Source: Trematomus loennbergii
Taxonomy: Eukaryota > Chordata > Actinopteri > Perciformes > Nototheniidae
DNA: 64,000 nt
Direction: 5' to 3'
Assembly: GCA_012861695.1 (NCBI GenBank)
Contig: JAAOOA010000002.1
Coordinates: 42,063,578 to 42,127,577, forward strand
Of this stretch, positions 49,104-61,024 are shown one piece after another. A program made the translations under genes and the position numbers. The notes under the pieces were generated by a model that saw only the letters and a program-made list of their open reading frames with translations, had not been told where the DNA came from and searched no databases. The first letter of the stretch is position 1; every line of letters begins with the position of its first letter.

Positions 49104-50776
49104 GTTCAAAGGTGATTAAATAAGCCTTTGAGAATTTTACCCTAAATCAAACGTAGCAATGAAATTGTTATTTTTTTAATAGAGCGCGATGCTGGCAAAT
49201 GTATGAAATGGAAATATATGATTGCATTTACATACAGTACCTAGTTGTAACACACTGTCGATTCAGCATCATCATTTCCTCCTATTAAACCTAATGAGAA
49301 TCCTTAAAAAGTTGTAAAACCCTGCCTGTGAGCCATTAATAATGTTTTTGAGTAATATGAATACATAAAAAAGGAAATACTATTCTTACAATAAAAGTAC
49401 TGCTATTAAAGAAGCAAAACAGAGACAAAAAATGTGTCTTTGTACATCCATTGACATTTAATATTTCATACAGACTAACTTTTGTTGCGTAGATCAATGT
49501 AATATTTGTGTTGATGTCTTCTGGCAGCATAAGGAAATATCATTGATTTTGACTGAAGCTGTCAATGAACACTACGGCAAATAGAAAAACATACAATCAA
49601 TAGAGCACATTGTACCTGGATACTTTATTTGTGCACTTTTAATGCAATGCTATGGCGTGACAAAGAAAGGTTCTGTTTGTTGAATAGAGCTTAAAGAATA
49701 CTACGCTTGAGTGACAAATACTTAATTGACAGAACTAATTTAGATTTCAGTCCAGTTGGCTGGAGGTTGCGTTGACATGCTGTCATTGTGTTTGCTGTTC
49801 GTAAGTGGGTGGGGAAGGTTGTTTTGTATCCATGAGATTGTGCTGTAATTGTCATGGGTACAGTTGTAGTCTTTCAGAAAGACGGTCCTGGCTACATTTG
49901 TGATTACATTTGAACTGAAGTGAAGGGTGAGTGATACACTAGGCTTTCCCTCTGACATAATGATCTAAGATTGATTGGTCCGTTAAAAATGTTGCTCTCT
50001 TTTCTCTAAATTATACAATTTATCGTTGGGTTCTAGGATCTGGTAACTTTTAGGACGACACTAAAAGATTCACGCCTCCTCAAACCCTTATATCCTTTAC
50101 AGAAGCATCTGCTTTTGAGTCATGCTAGCAGGTGTTAGGTTGGTATGTAAACTCATCACTTTGGCCCAGATTGAAATTCCTCAAACTATTACATTTGTCC
50201 ACTACAATCCTGGTTTATAATCCTGCTAAACCAATGACATTCCATCAGCCTCGGCTGCGCTGTACTTGTATCTAGTGCAATGCAATGCAAAACCTATTGA
50301 CATTTGAAAGGTTTTGATAGGTACTGCACTCGCAGTAATGGCAGATAGGATTTCTCAGCCATTGATCAGAACTCCTTTGCCTACTTTCTGAAAGCACGTG
50401 CCTCGTGCCTCTATTACAACAGGTGTTTTGTGCAATTCAGCAGTGTACATAACTGGAAGAAGAGTTAAAGAGAATGTCCGACATCTCATCTGAGCCACAG
50501 ATGTTTTAATGGTGATTGACCCAACACCTTGTATCTATCCCTCATTACAACTGTGTATGAAGAATATAAAAATGTCCAATGTTTTAACATGTGTTGGCTC
50601 CATGAATGTATTTATTGTTTTAACATATATCTGCACTCCTCTGCTGTGTTCATACATGTTAATGAAGACATTATCTGTTCATGTATCTCAAACGTAATCA
50701 TCCTTCTATACACTGAACCCTGCTTGTTCTCACGTAAAGCATGCCACAGGAGTCTGTGCATTAGTATTAGTCTATG

Positions 50777-50778
<2 letters not shown>

Positions 50779-50843
<65 letters not shown>

Positions 50844-50866
50844 ACACACAACACACACACACACAC
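50779..50866. repeat. CA microsatellite
   Basis: About 88 bases of CA units with one CCCACA and one AACACA interruption near the 3' side. Confidence 0.97.
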
Positions 50867-51194
50867 GTATTGATATCAAGCTGGGCCCCTGATTTCTTTC
50901 CTCTCTGACACATGATTTCCCTGGAAAGCTGGCGATACCACCCGAGAACAAAAGTGGACCTGAACGCAGCCAAGCGCCTATCTCCAGCACACGCCACTGT
51001 TAATCAAAGACAATTAAAAAGGGCCCTGCCAGCAAAGGCAGCCATGATGATTTATGAATAAATTTACTGGGCTCATTTGTATGCCATAGATCATATTTGT
51101 TGGGCATGCTCCCCCTGGGGAGCGGGATCGGGGTTTCTCCAAATTACTGCATGAAGATAACAGCAACACTATCTCTACTCAGTGAGAGGGTGAC

Positions 51195-51214
51195 TGTGTG
51201 TGTGTGTGTGTGTG

Positions 51215-51277
<63 letters not shown>

Positions 51278-51303
51278 GTGTGGGGGGGGGGGGGGGGGGG
51301 GGG
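51195..51303. repeat. GT microsatellite running into a 22-base G run
   Basis: TG units from 51195 to about 51281 with two TTGTG interruptions, then an uninterrupted G run at 51282-51303. Confidence 0.95.
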
Positions 51304-54300
51304 TGGTCTATGGGAGTTCAACCTGTCCATGTTTTCTAAAAGTATCGCAGAATCTGTAATAGAAATATCACAAAGTTATTTATAAGATATTTAGGTACTT
51401 TTGGGTACACACACCGACAAGTTTGATTGTTTCACATGTCTTCATGTCGTAGACATCAAACAGGGGCAACCTTCAAAACAGTCAGTTCTTTATGTAAGGT
51501 TTGAAACACAGACAGATCAGACCTAGTCTTTACGACTGGCTGTGTGCAGGAAAAGTCGGGGCGCCTGTTTTTTCGTGCTGGCATGCCTGCTTTTTTCTTT
51601 CCATGGTCTTTGTGCTCCCAACTCTTCAACAGTTTGTTGTTTCTTCTCCATATCCAGCGGCGTTGTCCACACCAGACAAGTTGTGTCTTCGTGGGTGTCC
51701 CAAGCAGGTCTTTCTTCTATCAGGTCAACATTTAAGGACATATATTAAGTTTGCCAAAAGTGCCACCCACCTCTGCTCAACTGTATTCTTTCATTTTTAA
51801 CCAGTTTTAACAATCATTTGCATTCGATTGTTTTGATCGAGATTGGAAAATATAAGTGAAAGTCAAATAGCTTCATTGGGGTGTTTGGCATACATTACGG
51901 AAAGACTTCTACAGTATAAGAAAGTGAGAAATGACAGTTATGGTGTGTAAGCCTTTGTGCCTGGGATGAAACCAAGGACTACAGCAGTCAGAGCAACACT
52001 ATTAAAGATGGTGATCTGATAAGCAGAGGGAGGCATTGCAGTGCTGGTGTTAGGAGAGGATCTGATGGACATCATTCATCTGCCACTGGCACAAATCATC
52101 ACTCTTATATTGGCCAATAGGTGCCCCAAAAGACAATCATGATCAATGATCATTTGTAGTATGATACATCTTTAGCATTACAACAGCATTGAAGGCAAAT
52201 ACAGGTATATCGTTTCCATAACTGTCATTTATTTTGTTTATGATCATTCTGCACTCACCAAAGTAATATCTTACTGAGATCCAGTATCTCAGCAATGTCA
52301 ATAAAAGTCTGACAGCCAAACTATTTGGAAAGTAGAGAAGAGCAGGATTGAGCCCTAAAACCAGGAAAAACAAGTTTGCATTTTACCACTTCCGGTTCCC
52401 TTTTCCTCGAAGTCAACCTTTTTTTTAAACAACCTTTTGCCCAAATTCTCACACAAGCCTAAATCTTTTTTACGATTTGCTCTAGGACATACAATTCTTC
52501 AAAAAATAACCTCTTGAATAAATGTCCCAAGCTTCTATGTGTCATAGAATCTGCTTTTTATTTCTGGCGATTGCGATTACACTTCAAAATTGAGGATTTT
52601 CCTGCTGAAGAAAACAAAATAAATGTTGGCGGAGAAAACCCTGCTGGCCTGCAGCTTTAAGGCACTACCGCATTTCCAAAAGGATTCAGGTCACGGCAAT
52701 GGCTTTTATGATGCCATGACTGTTTAAGGGTTAGGTTTAAGGTTATAAGAAGTTATGGATATAAGATTAAAACTACCAATTAGAAAACTATGAAAGAAAC
52801 TGACTCATAAAATAGTTTGTGGAGTTGGTGCTTCTTGAAAAGTATGTAATAAAGATCCTATTTTAAGTGGGTCCCTTCTTCACATGCTTGTCCACAAACC
52901 TAGGTTAGCTGCTGTTGTGCGTGCAGAAACCACAGTATGTACAAGTTGTTGAGTAAATTACTATGTCTCCAATACATATCAAAGACATGTACTCATAAAT
53001 GTCAACATTTTAGTACAACCATTGCTCAGCCACATTGTGTGTATTTTTCAAAGAAAACAAGTTTACCTGGCCCATTTGAGCTAAAGACTATTTTCTTTCC
53101 ATTTGCAAATTGTTAATTCCCGGTTTTGATATGCCCGAGGAGTACATATCCAGGCTTCAAGCTCCAGGAACATACATTTACACACAGCCAATACAATTAG
53201 GAGGAGATGGGTAACCATTTTAGGCCCTTTAACCGTGACTAAAGGTAGGCAAACACTTCTCTAGTTTTCCTCCCAACTCCCCCTGCGCAAGACGAGCTGC
53301 ATTTAAAGAATCAATTAAGGAGGAGATGAAGAACATTGCGACTGACCTTTCAGAGAGGGAAATTAAAAGTGCACCTCTAGCTCATGGGAAAATGAGAGGT
53401 GGATGAGAGGGTTCTTTCTGGCTGCGTTTGCCTTTTAAATACACTTACAGTCAGTCTTTTGTGGGAATTTGTTTTGTAGGAAATGAATGAGGGGCCATAT
53501 GGGTGACATTTACAGAGCTGGTCGTGCGAGGCGGGTCATGGTTCAGTCGCTCTACTGTACTAGATGGAAAATTAACTGAAGCCCACAGTATTAATACGAG
53601 TCACTTTGAGGTGTGCGGCACAGCTAGAGTAATGTCCTCAATATTAAGTATATTCTGGATAACAGTTGTCTAAAAAAGGTAAAGGAACATGCATGACTTC
53701 AGAACGCATCATCTGGATCATTATGAATCTTTTTGTGTGACTTTTTTGTGATTTAATTGCTTATCTATGATATCATCACTCATATTTATAATCTTATAAA
53801 CCGCCTGAAACGCCTCCATAAGAATCCTTTGTTTATTTCTGTAACAGTGACATCACCATGTAACACTCGTCATTCTATTGGCCACTGCTCCAAAACATAG
53901 TGTGATTCTCTCTTGAGAAAAATAAAGGCCCTTTTTGAACATTAAAGCATGTAAACATGTCACAGTAGGGGTACAAATACAAATATACATCTGAAAATGA
54001 GAATAATCTGTCCACTTTAAGTCACAAACCTGTATATATATTTTATAATGCAGATCCAGCCTGTCCTCCTCCAAAAAACGACCAAATAGGTCGATTGTTC
54101 AGCAGCTTATTACGACCTATAGTCACGTTTTAAAGTTTAGCACCTCTAGTGGTCGTGTAAGAAACAACAATTTGCGGCAATTGCAAACGCTCCGGAGGGT
54201 CGTATATTCACAAATAACCCTCTCTAGAAAATCCTAAATTGTAGAATAGTTTTGCCATTAAAATGCTTTTTGATTAGATTTCTAGCGAGCAGTGTATATT

Positions 54301-54964
54301 GTACTTTCAGAATCCAGGTCCAGTGGATGTGTAGGATCTATAGTTTGATAGATATTAGGAAGATGATTTGAGGTCTCGCCAGGAGAATGTGTATATACTA
54401 CGTCTTTCCCCTATTCATTTCTATTGACGGCAGCGTTGGCGTCAACCCTCACGGGGTGAAAACAGTATTTCCAGTCTCGAAGTTTTCATAATAAAACCAG
54501 AAGTATTCCCTCACTGTCAAATGATTTTACAGTGATATCTGCCATACTCATCCACTAAAAAACATCAGTTTATCCTTGTTGATTACACAACATTGATTAG
54601 TCCTCAAGCTCTGTGATTGAATGTTGGAGTGGCAGTGCGCCAAGGTTACGCCGAGCTTCACACAGCTCTTTGAAATGGAATGAAACCACGGCAGACTATC
54701 CAAAACTGGATTCGAACGGGTCCAGCCCCACCCCCCATCCCCCATAACTACACATGCTGGCTAATTGTGTTTCGCAACATGTTCTATGCCACGTCTCTAC
54801 TAGGAATTGTAGTTTTAAAAGACGTTTTCGTATTTCCCATAATTAGAAGTTGCCAGTATTAAACTGTGTACACCCCTGGAGGTTTAGGGGATAGGAAACA
54901 CTCAAATTTAAAACATAATGAATAAATGGGTGAAAATTGCTTGTGTCCATAATGGGCAGCACAA

Positions 54965-56064
54965 CCTGTTGAACCCCATCCCCCCGCTCCCGGGCGGAAA
55001 AACGCATAATCTGCAGGAAACAGCGTCTGAGGGCTTCTTAATATTTAATAAACTATGAATGTTTCATATCCATGTAACGGGAAGAAACTCAGCTAACTGA
55101 TGATATGAACCATTTTTAGCAAACGAAAAAATGCTAACGCCGTTAGCACAGAAAACACGGTATAACACCCTTATTACTTATCGTAACAGCACATCCAACA
55201 TATCGATTAGCATCGAGAGAATACACAGAATCGATAGGTATCTATATCATCACTCCATGATAAGAATTCGCAACATTATAAACAAAAACAGACATCACAA
55301 CACGTGGCGCTAGGTAGCCAAAACGGCAATATGTCTTACCTTTGTCGTTGTCAAAAGTTGTCAAAAGTTGTCTTCAATGGCATTAAAACGATAAAAACGC
55401 TGCTGAAGTTGATCCATAGGTTAATCCAATGTGTCTGTGTCACTTTGAAATGATTTCTGATAATCCATCAGCAATAAACCTACTTTTAAGTTTTCAGATT
55501 TCAGAGCGTGAGACAGGTTTTGATTTGGGCAAACTGCTGGCGCATAGCCCCCACTTCACAATGGTAACGTTGGTGTGTATGTGGAAATTCCCCTTCGATT
55601 CTATTGGCTCTAACGGTTAAAAAGAGATGTCAATCATCAAAATCGACCAATGGGTTCCAGAGAAACGGCAAAAACGCCCATTTCCACCCAAATGACCCCA
55701 GAGGTGGAGTTTATTTTGCTAAACCTCTCTAAAAAGGTCAAATGTCACTTGTTTTGCATCAATCTTGATACAGGGTACTTATATGTTGTACTTTGGATTC
55801 CTAAAGCTATTAGTCTACTATCCCATCATTCAAGGGTGGTTTTCACTATAAGTAAAAGTGTTTTACTATGTTCAATCTGAATTTTCTTTAAAATAAAAAA
55901 CATCTATATTGATTCTGACTTTTCTACATCCAACTCACAGGTTTATCATTACTTGAGAAAAAAATTATAAATGTTCCCCTTTTAGAAGTGTAGTTATGGT
56001 CATTTGTTCTGGAGATGTCATTTTCGAGCCTGAGACCAGAAAAACAGGGATGGGGTTTAACAGG
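54965..56064 (-). mobile_element. Family X element, 1.1 kb
   Basis: The ends are CCTGTTGAACCCCATCC on the left and, inverted, CCTGTTAAACCCCATCCC on the right. The interior is shared with 56895-58019 in inverse orientation, including GCTAACGCCGTTAGCAC and the GATGTCATTTTCGAGCCTGA block. Flanks are ACAA and TTAG, not an intact TTAA pair, perhaps through mutation. No gene. Confidence 0.75.
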
Positions 56065-56223
56065 TTAGTATATACCCACATGACAGCTAAGGTCAGAAGA
56101 GCTTAATTTAATAGCTGGTCTTATGTCTGTGACCCTCCTGTTGTTCATTGATAAGCCTGAAACATGCACTTGTCAAGGTTCAAAGGCAAATTTTGCAAAT
56201 ATGGCAGTAGCCATCGATCATCT

Positions 56224-56300
56224 TAAGATAAGATAAGATAAGATATACTTTATTGATCCCAAGTTGGGAAATGTTTTTGTTACTGCAGCATGTACAACAT
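56224..56300 (-). repeat. LINE 3' tail, antisense
   Basis: TACTTTATTGATCCCAAGTTGGGAAA is the antisense of a fish LINE 3' end. It is preceded by four AGATA units, which read in sense as the short tandem tail (TATCT). It resembles the sense copy ending near 59512. Confidence 0.8.
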
Positions 56301-56405
56301 GCAATTTATTGTTACTTTGTAATTCTACTCCACTACAATTCAGAGGTTAACCTAGTATTTTTACTCCACTACATTTATTTTAGCTACTTTGCAGATTCTG
56401 ATTAA

Positions 56406-56779
56406 AGGTAGGGTAGGTAAGTTTGAGAAACCGGCTCGAGATACACTTTTTGTTATATTCCATGGAATGCTCTTAACATCCCGATAGCAATGAATATCTT
56501 AAGTGCTTTGACAAAAAATCCATAAAAAAATGTCATCTGTGGAAGCCGTAATACTGTAAAAAGTACGACCAATCATTTTAGCCGGCCCGGCTAAAATAAC
56601 TGGATGGCCTACCTGCCTGTCAGCCTTCCATCTGTGCACAAACTTATCTCGTGCCCTCATGTGCGCGTTCGTGTGTGTTGGAGGAGGGGCTCTGTAAGGA
56701 AGTGGCAGATTTTCTCCGGTTGTGTATTTTCAAATTCTAGCGATCTCGAGCCGGTTTCTCAAACTTACCTACCCTACCT
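56406..56779. mobile_element. TTAA-flanked MITE, 374 bp, near-perfect long TIRs
   Basis: AGGTAGGGTAGGTAAGTTTG and its exact complement at the right end begin inverted repeats matching for at least 35 bases (on to GAGAAACCGGCTCGAG). TTAA stands at 56402-56405 and 56780-56783. The host is a fragment of the CAGAGGTGG hAT family; the matching unoccupied sequence at about 28695-28720 confirms where the insertion lies. No gene. Confidence 0.9.
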
Positions 56780-56894
56780 TTAATGATGTGAAATATATAC
56801 AACCCTTAAAGCAGCCTTTAATTACACCTGAGTAAAATTCAGGGAAGGTGATTTTCAAGTGCCAAAATAAACTATGCAATATATTAGACGTTAA

Positions 56895-58019
56895 CCTGTT
56901 AAGCCCTGAGCCTGTTTTTCAGGTCTCAGGCTCGAAAATGACATTCCCAGAACAAATGACTATATCTTCCCTTCTAAAAGGGTTAAATTAATAATCTTTT
57001 TTCTCAAAGTAATGATAAACCTGTGAGTTGGATGTAGAAAAGTCAGAATCAATATAGATGTTTTTATTTTAAAGAGAATTCAGATTGAACATAGTAAAAA
57101 ACTGTAAATTATAGTGAAAACTACCCTTGGTAAGGTAGACTAAAAGCTTTAGGAATTCAAAGATACAACATATAACATAACAAGATTGATGCAAAACAAG
57201 TGACATTTACCTTTTTAGAGAGATTTAGCAAAAAAAACTCCACCTCTGAGGTGATTTGGGTGGAAATGGCCGTTTTTACCGTTTCTCGGGAACCCATTGG
57301 TCGATTTTGGTGATTGACATCTCTTTTTTACCGTTAGAGCCAATAGAATCGAAGGGGGATTTTCACATACACACCAACGTTAACAAAGAAAGGTGGGGGC
57401 TTTGCGCATGCAGGTTTGCATCAGAGCGAACCTATCTCTCGCTCTGACATCTGGAAACGGAAAAGCAGTTTTATTGCTCATGGATTATCAGAAATCATTT
57501 CAAAGGGACACAGACACATTGGATTAACCATGGATTAACTTCAGCAGCGTTTTTATCGTTTTAATGCCTTGAAGACCACTTTTGACCAGACAACGACACA
57601 GGTAAACCATGTTAGCGTTTTTAGCTACCTAGCGCCACATGTTTTGATGTCTGTTTTTGTTTATAAAGTCGGGAGTTCTTATCATGGAGTGATGATGTAG
57701 GTACCGATCAATTCTGTGTCTTCTCACGATCAGATCGATGGGTTGGACGTGCAGTAAAGATAAATAATAAGGGTGTTATGAGCGAGTTTCTGTGCAAACC
57801 GCCGTTAGCATTTTTTCGCTCGTGGATAATTCATAGGCCCAGCGCTAGCTTTGTGGTTTTTTTTTAAATAAAAAAAAAAAAAAAGATCAGTTAGCTGAGT
57901 TTCTTCCCGTTACATGGATATAAAACATTCAGTTTATTGAATATTAAGATGCCCTCAGACGCTGTTTCCTGCAGATGACGCGTTTTCCCCCCGGTATCGG
58001 GGGTGCGGTGTAGAAGAGG
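56895..58019 (+). mobile_element. Family X element, 1.13 kb, TTAA at both edges
   Basis: TTAA stands at 56891-56894 and 58020-58023. The left end is CCTGTTAAGCCCTGAGCC; the right end, inverted, is CCTCTTCTACACCGCACCC, so only the first few terminal bases are shared. Internal blocks occur in all family X copies. TTAA targeting suggests a piggyBac-like enzyme. No transposase motif. Confidence 0.8.
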
Positions 58020-58482
58020 TTAAGTACATTGTCAGGCTTAATATTTATCTGTAGATACGTTTTTTTCTTATTCAAAAGAAGACCTTAACTTAAAGTATTC
58101 TTTAATGTTTGAATAAAGCCTTATTAGTTTGTCTGTTTTGCACATCCTCCTATTATATCTTTGGACGTCCTGCACTAAACTGTTTATTGTAGAGATCACT
58201 ACAGTATCTTCTTGATATTTTCTATTCTATATTTCTATCATTGACCTTCTACTTTCCCCCTATTTTGTATGTAGACTACTCTTAATATTTAAATGTATAT
58301 ACCAATTGGATCAAATATAAAAGTCAGCCGAATTACTATTGATACTGCAAGGAGACGTATTGTGTGAAGAGAAATTGAAGATGTTGTTTAATTGCTGATA
58401 TATGAGTTATTATAAGTTTGTCCAAAGGTCTTCTAATCAGGGCTCTATAAATAGAGAACTATGGCAGATGTGTAATATTTAA

Positions 58483-59559
58483 AGGTCCCATGTCATGGCC
58501 ATTTCTACTGATCATAATTCCATTGTTGAGGTATACTAAAATAGATTTATATTGTGCAATTTTCCAAACTCACATTGGTTTCTCATACAGCATCTCTGTA
58601 AAGTATGTGTACTCACCAGTATTCACTCTCTGTCCTAAACGGCTTGTTGGAGCTCCTGCCCCCCCCTCCCTGTGAGCCCAGTGTGCTCTGATTGGTCGGG
58701 ACGTTGCGAGGCTCGCTGCTCAGTGAGCTGGCTTACTGTTGTGGTTTCCGGGTCGGCGATACAGCGATACAGTGAGACAGCGCGAAACTCATCCTGAGCA
58801 CACACAAACACTCACAGCCGAAGTAAAAACAATAAGTGTGGCTTGATATTGAGTAAGAAAAAGGTTTATAAACGCTGTGAGAATAGGTCTGCGGAGAGCA
58901 TTTCTCCGCGATCCCAACTCGTCTATTACCAACCAGGGAGCTCTATGCATGTCAATGGGACTCCCTGTTAGTTGAAAATGTACGCTAAAGGTCCCCCCAC
59001 TGCGTTTGATAGTGATGCCAAGGGATCCTGGTGTGTGAGGAGCTCCGCGGATTGGTCCATTTTGGTTCCGGGAACCGCATGACAAGAAACAAATAGAAAA
59101 AGAGAAATCTCCAACGAGGCGTTCTGGGGCAGCATAGACAGGTCTTTTCTGTGTTAGAGTTTTACTCGCTACAGGGTGTACTTTGAGGGTTTTTGACTCT
59201 GCAGACCGTTTACATGCATAAAAACCTAAAACCATAAATGCATATGCATAAAACCACGTTGTACATTTTACTCATATAATCTGTTCAATATTTATACTCC
59301 ATATTCCATATATTTTGAATATATATATATATTTGTATATATATATATATAATAATCTGCATGTATATTTTCTATTTCGACATGTATATTTTATATTTTA
59401 TTTTTCTTTCTATTCTTGTATATTTTGTAGTTTTGTTTTATTGTAAAATGCCTTTTATGCTGCTGTAACAACAACAATTTCCCAATTTGGGATCAATAAA
59501 GTATTATCTATAACACACAAGGGGACGGGTAATAACCAGAAAAGCATGACATGGGACCT
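58483..59559. mobile_element. AGGTCCCATGTC-type TTAA MITE, 1.08 kb
   Basis: The ends are AGGTCCCATGTCATGGCC and, inverted, AGGTCCCATGTCATGC. The flanks are TTAA (58479-58482) and ATAA (59560-59563). The foldback copies at 10553-10575 read TGTAATATTTAATGCAGCC without the insertion, which proves the TTAA target and that ATAA is a mutated TTAA. A LINE 3' tail (about 59230-59512) is inserted near its right side. The minus-strand frame 58789-59235 is an internal repeat frame also seen at 61637 onward, not a recognised gene. Confidence 0.9.
59230..59512 (+). repeat. LINE 3' end inserted in the TTAA MITE
   Basis: An A/T-rich 3' region ends in CAATTTCCCAATTTGGGATC and AATAAAGTATTATCTATA. Compared with the copy at 61620-61665, the MITE sequence is interrupted here between AAAACCT and ATAACACAC, so the LINE tail is a separate 5'-truncated insertion. 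Confidence 0.8.
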
Positions 59560-59654
59560 ATAATGCAGCCAAACCGTGTATTACTTGCTGTTATGTGATG
59601 ACTTTCAAAGAAAAAAGCAAGCACACTCGGAATAAAGTATTTTTCTTTTTTTAA

Positions 59655-59808
59655 CCTGTTAAGCCCTGAGCCTGTTTTTCAGGTCTCAGGCTCGAAAATG
59701 ACATTCCCAGAACAAATGACCATATCTTCCCTTCTAAAAGGGGTAAATTAATAATCTTTTACCTCAAAGTAATGATAAACCTGTGAGTTGGGGGCGGTGT
59801 AGAACAGA
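59655..59808 (+). mobile_element. Minimal family X derivative, 154 bp
   Basis: TTAA stands on both sides (59651-59654, 59809-59812). It keeps the left end CCTGTTAAGCCCTGAGCC and about 115 bases of the left region, then jumps to the right end GGGGGCGGTGTAGAACAG. Everything between was deleted. Confidence 0.85.
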
Positions 59809-60454
59809 TTAAATGTTTTCGGATTTCACATCACATTAACACCATATCCCAACGTGCATTGCGGCTAAAACATCCAATCACCGAGCTTCAACGATAGCTG
59901 AGGATTATGGGTAGTTTGATGTTTTAGCCTATCAAAACCTCTGAAAAAAGAAATGTGTCTGGGAAAAATCTATGGGAAAAACACAAAAGCAGTGTACACA
60001 ATTTAAACCAATTAATGTTGTGTAATTAACAAGGATAAACTGTGTTTTAGTGGATGAGTACGGCAGATATCACTGTGAAATCATTTGACAGTGAGGGGAA
60101 TACGGTTTTATTATGAACACTTCGAGACCGGAAATACTGTTTTCACCCGGTGAGGGTTGACACTAACTTTACATAGGGAGAAAGATAATATAAATTAATA
60201 GGGGAAAGAAGTAGTATATACACGTTCTCCTGGCGAGACCTCAAATAATCTTCGTAATATCTATCAAACTATAGATCCTACACATCCACTGGACGTGGAT
60301 TCTAAAAGTACAATATACACTTCTCGCTAGAAATCTAATCAAAAAGCATTTTACTGGCCAAACTATTCTACAATTTAGGATTTTCCAGAGAGTGTTATTT
60401 GTGAATATACGACCCTCTGGAGCGTTTGCAATTGCCGCAAATTGTTGTTTCTTA

Positions 60455-61024
60455 CGGGCCGTCTCCACAGCAGCGTTAAAAAATCTTGAAACGCTTCTGC
60501 CCATTCACTTTGAATGGGGTGACGTCACTTTCCCTCACTTTTCGCCGAAATGCATTGTGGGCAGGCGAGCGGAGATTCTCAGGATTTTCAAGATTCAAAG
60601 TTGAACAATGTTCAACTTTTGAAGCTGAGGTGGAAGCGGCAGCCAATCAAATCCCGTGTACGCAAATCTGACCGTTCAAGCTCTAGCCAATCAAACGGCG
60701 TGTATGCTGGGAGAGACATACTGCAGGTCATTTCCTTATATTCCAAAAAATGGAGGAGAAATTAGCGGTAGCGAATCAATCACCCGGTGCTTTATGACCA
60801 GACCTACCGGGATATAAACCGGAGGAGCCAGGCATGGAGGGAGGTGGCAGAGACAGTGGTATGTTTTCGCCTGTTTTGGGGAGTTTATATCCAGTTTACT
60901 ATGGGCTTTTTTGCTTCGTATGTCGGGGCGGGAGATTCATGTGATTGGTTGTTCGCAAAAAATCCCCAAGCTTCAGATACGCCCACCTCCAAGATTTTTT
61001 TAACGCTGCTGTGGAGACGGTCCG
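60455..61024. mobile_element. Harbinger-like MITE, 570 bp, TSD TTA, with empty site in window
   Basis: The ends are CGGGCCGTCTCCACAGCAGC and, inverted, CGGACCGTCTCCACAGCAGC; the match continues through GTTAAAAAA. TTA duplicates at 60452-60454 and 61025-61027. The opposite arm of the composite element carries the uninterrupted site at 54158-54160 (GGTCGTGTAAGAAACAAC), fixing the ends exactly. It shares TTCTGCCCATTCACTTTGAA with 12797-13141 and contains a MADF-like exon relic. Confidence 0.95.
60750..60858 (+). pseudogene. MADF-like DNA-binding domain exon relic
   Basis: ATG at 60750 gives MEEKLAVAN; after a one-base shift the frame continues HPVLYDQTYRDINRRSQAWR and EVAETV up to a GTATGT splice donor at 60859. 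This is the start of a MADF (Adf-1-type Myb/SANT-like) domain: a basic/acidic helix, the H/Y-P-x-L-Y-D turn, then the A-W-x-x-I/V-A helix. Proteins of this kind are encoded beside the DDE nuclease in some Harbinger elements. The frame break and the absence of later exons show it is not functional. A captured host MADF exon is the alternative. Confidence 0.7.

Larger units (their letters stand above)
49112..54049. other. Longest quiet stretch; two CA/GT tracts, no gene
   Basis: Apart from the microsatellites at 50779-50866 and 51195-51303, I see no family shared with the rest of the window and no coding frame. Segments near 50990-51170 (GGGCCCTGCCAGCAAAGGCA, TGATTTATGAATAAATTTAC) and 53300-53560 (AATTAAGGAGGAGATGAAGA, GTGGATGAGAGGGTTC) have the balanced, motif-rich texture of constrained non-coding DNA. 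This is an inference only. Confidence 0.5.

Noticed and set aside
58789..59235. 148-codon frame shared with 61637-62032
   Set aside because: Shared because both lie in copies of the same MITE; the two frames break at different points and show no domain.
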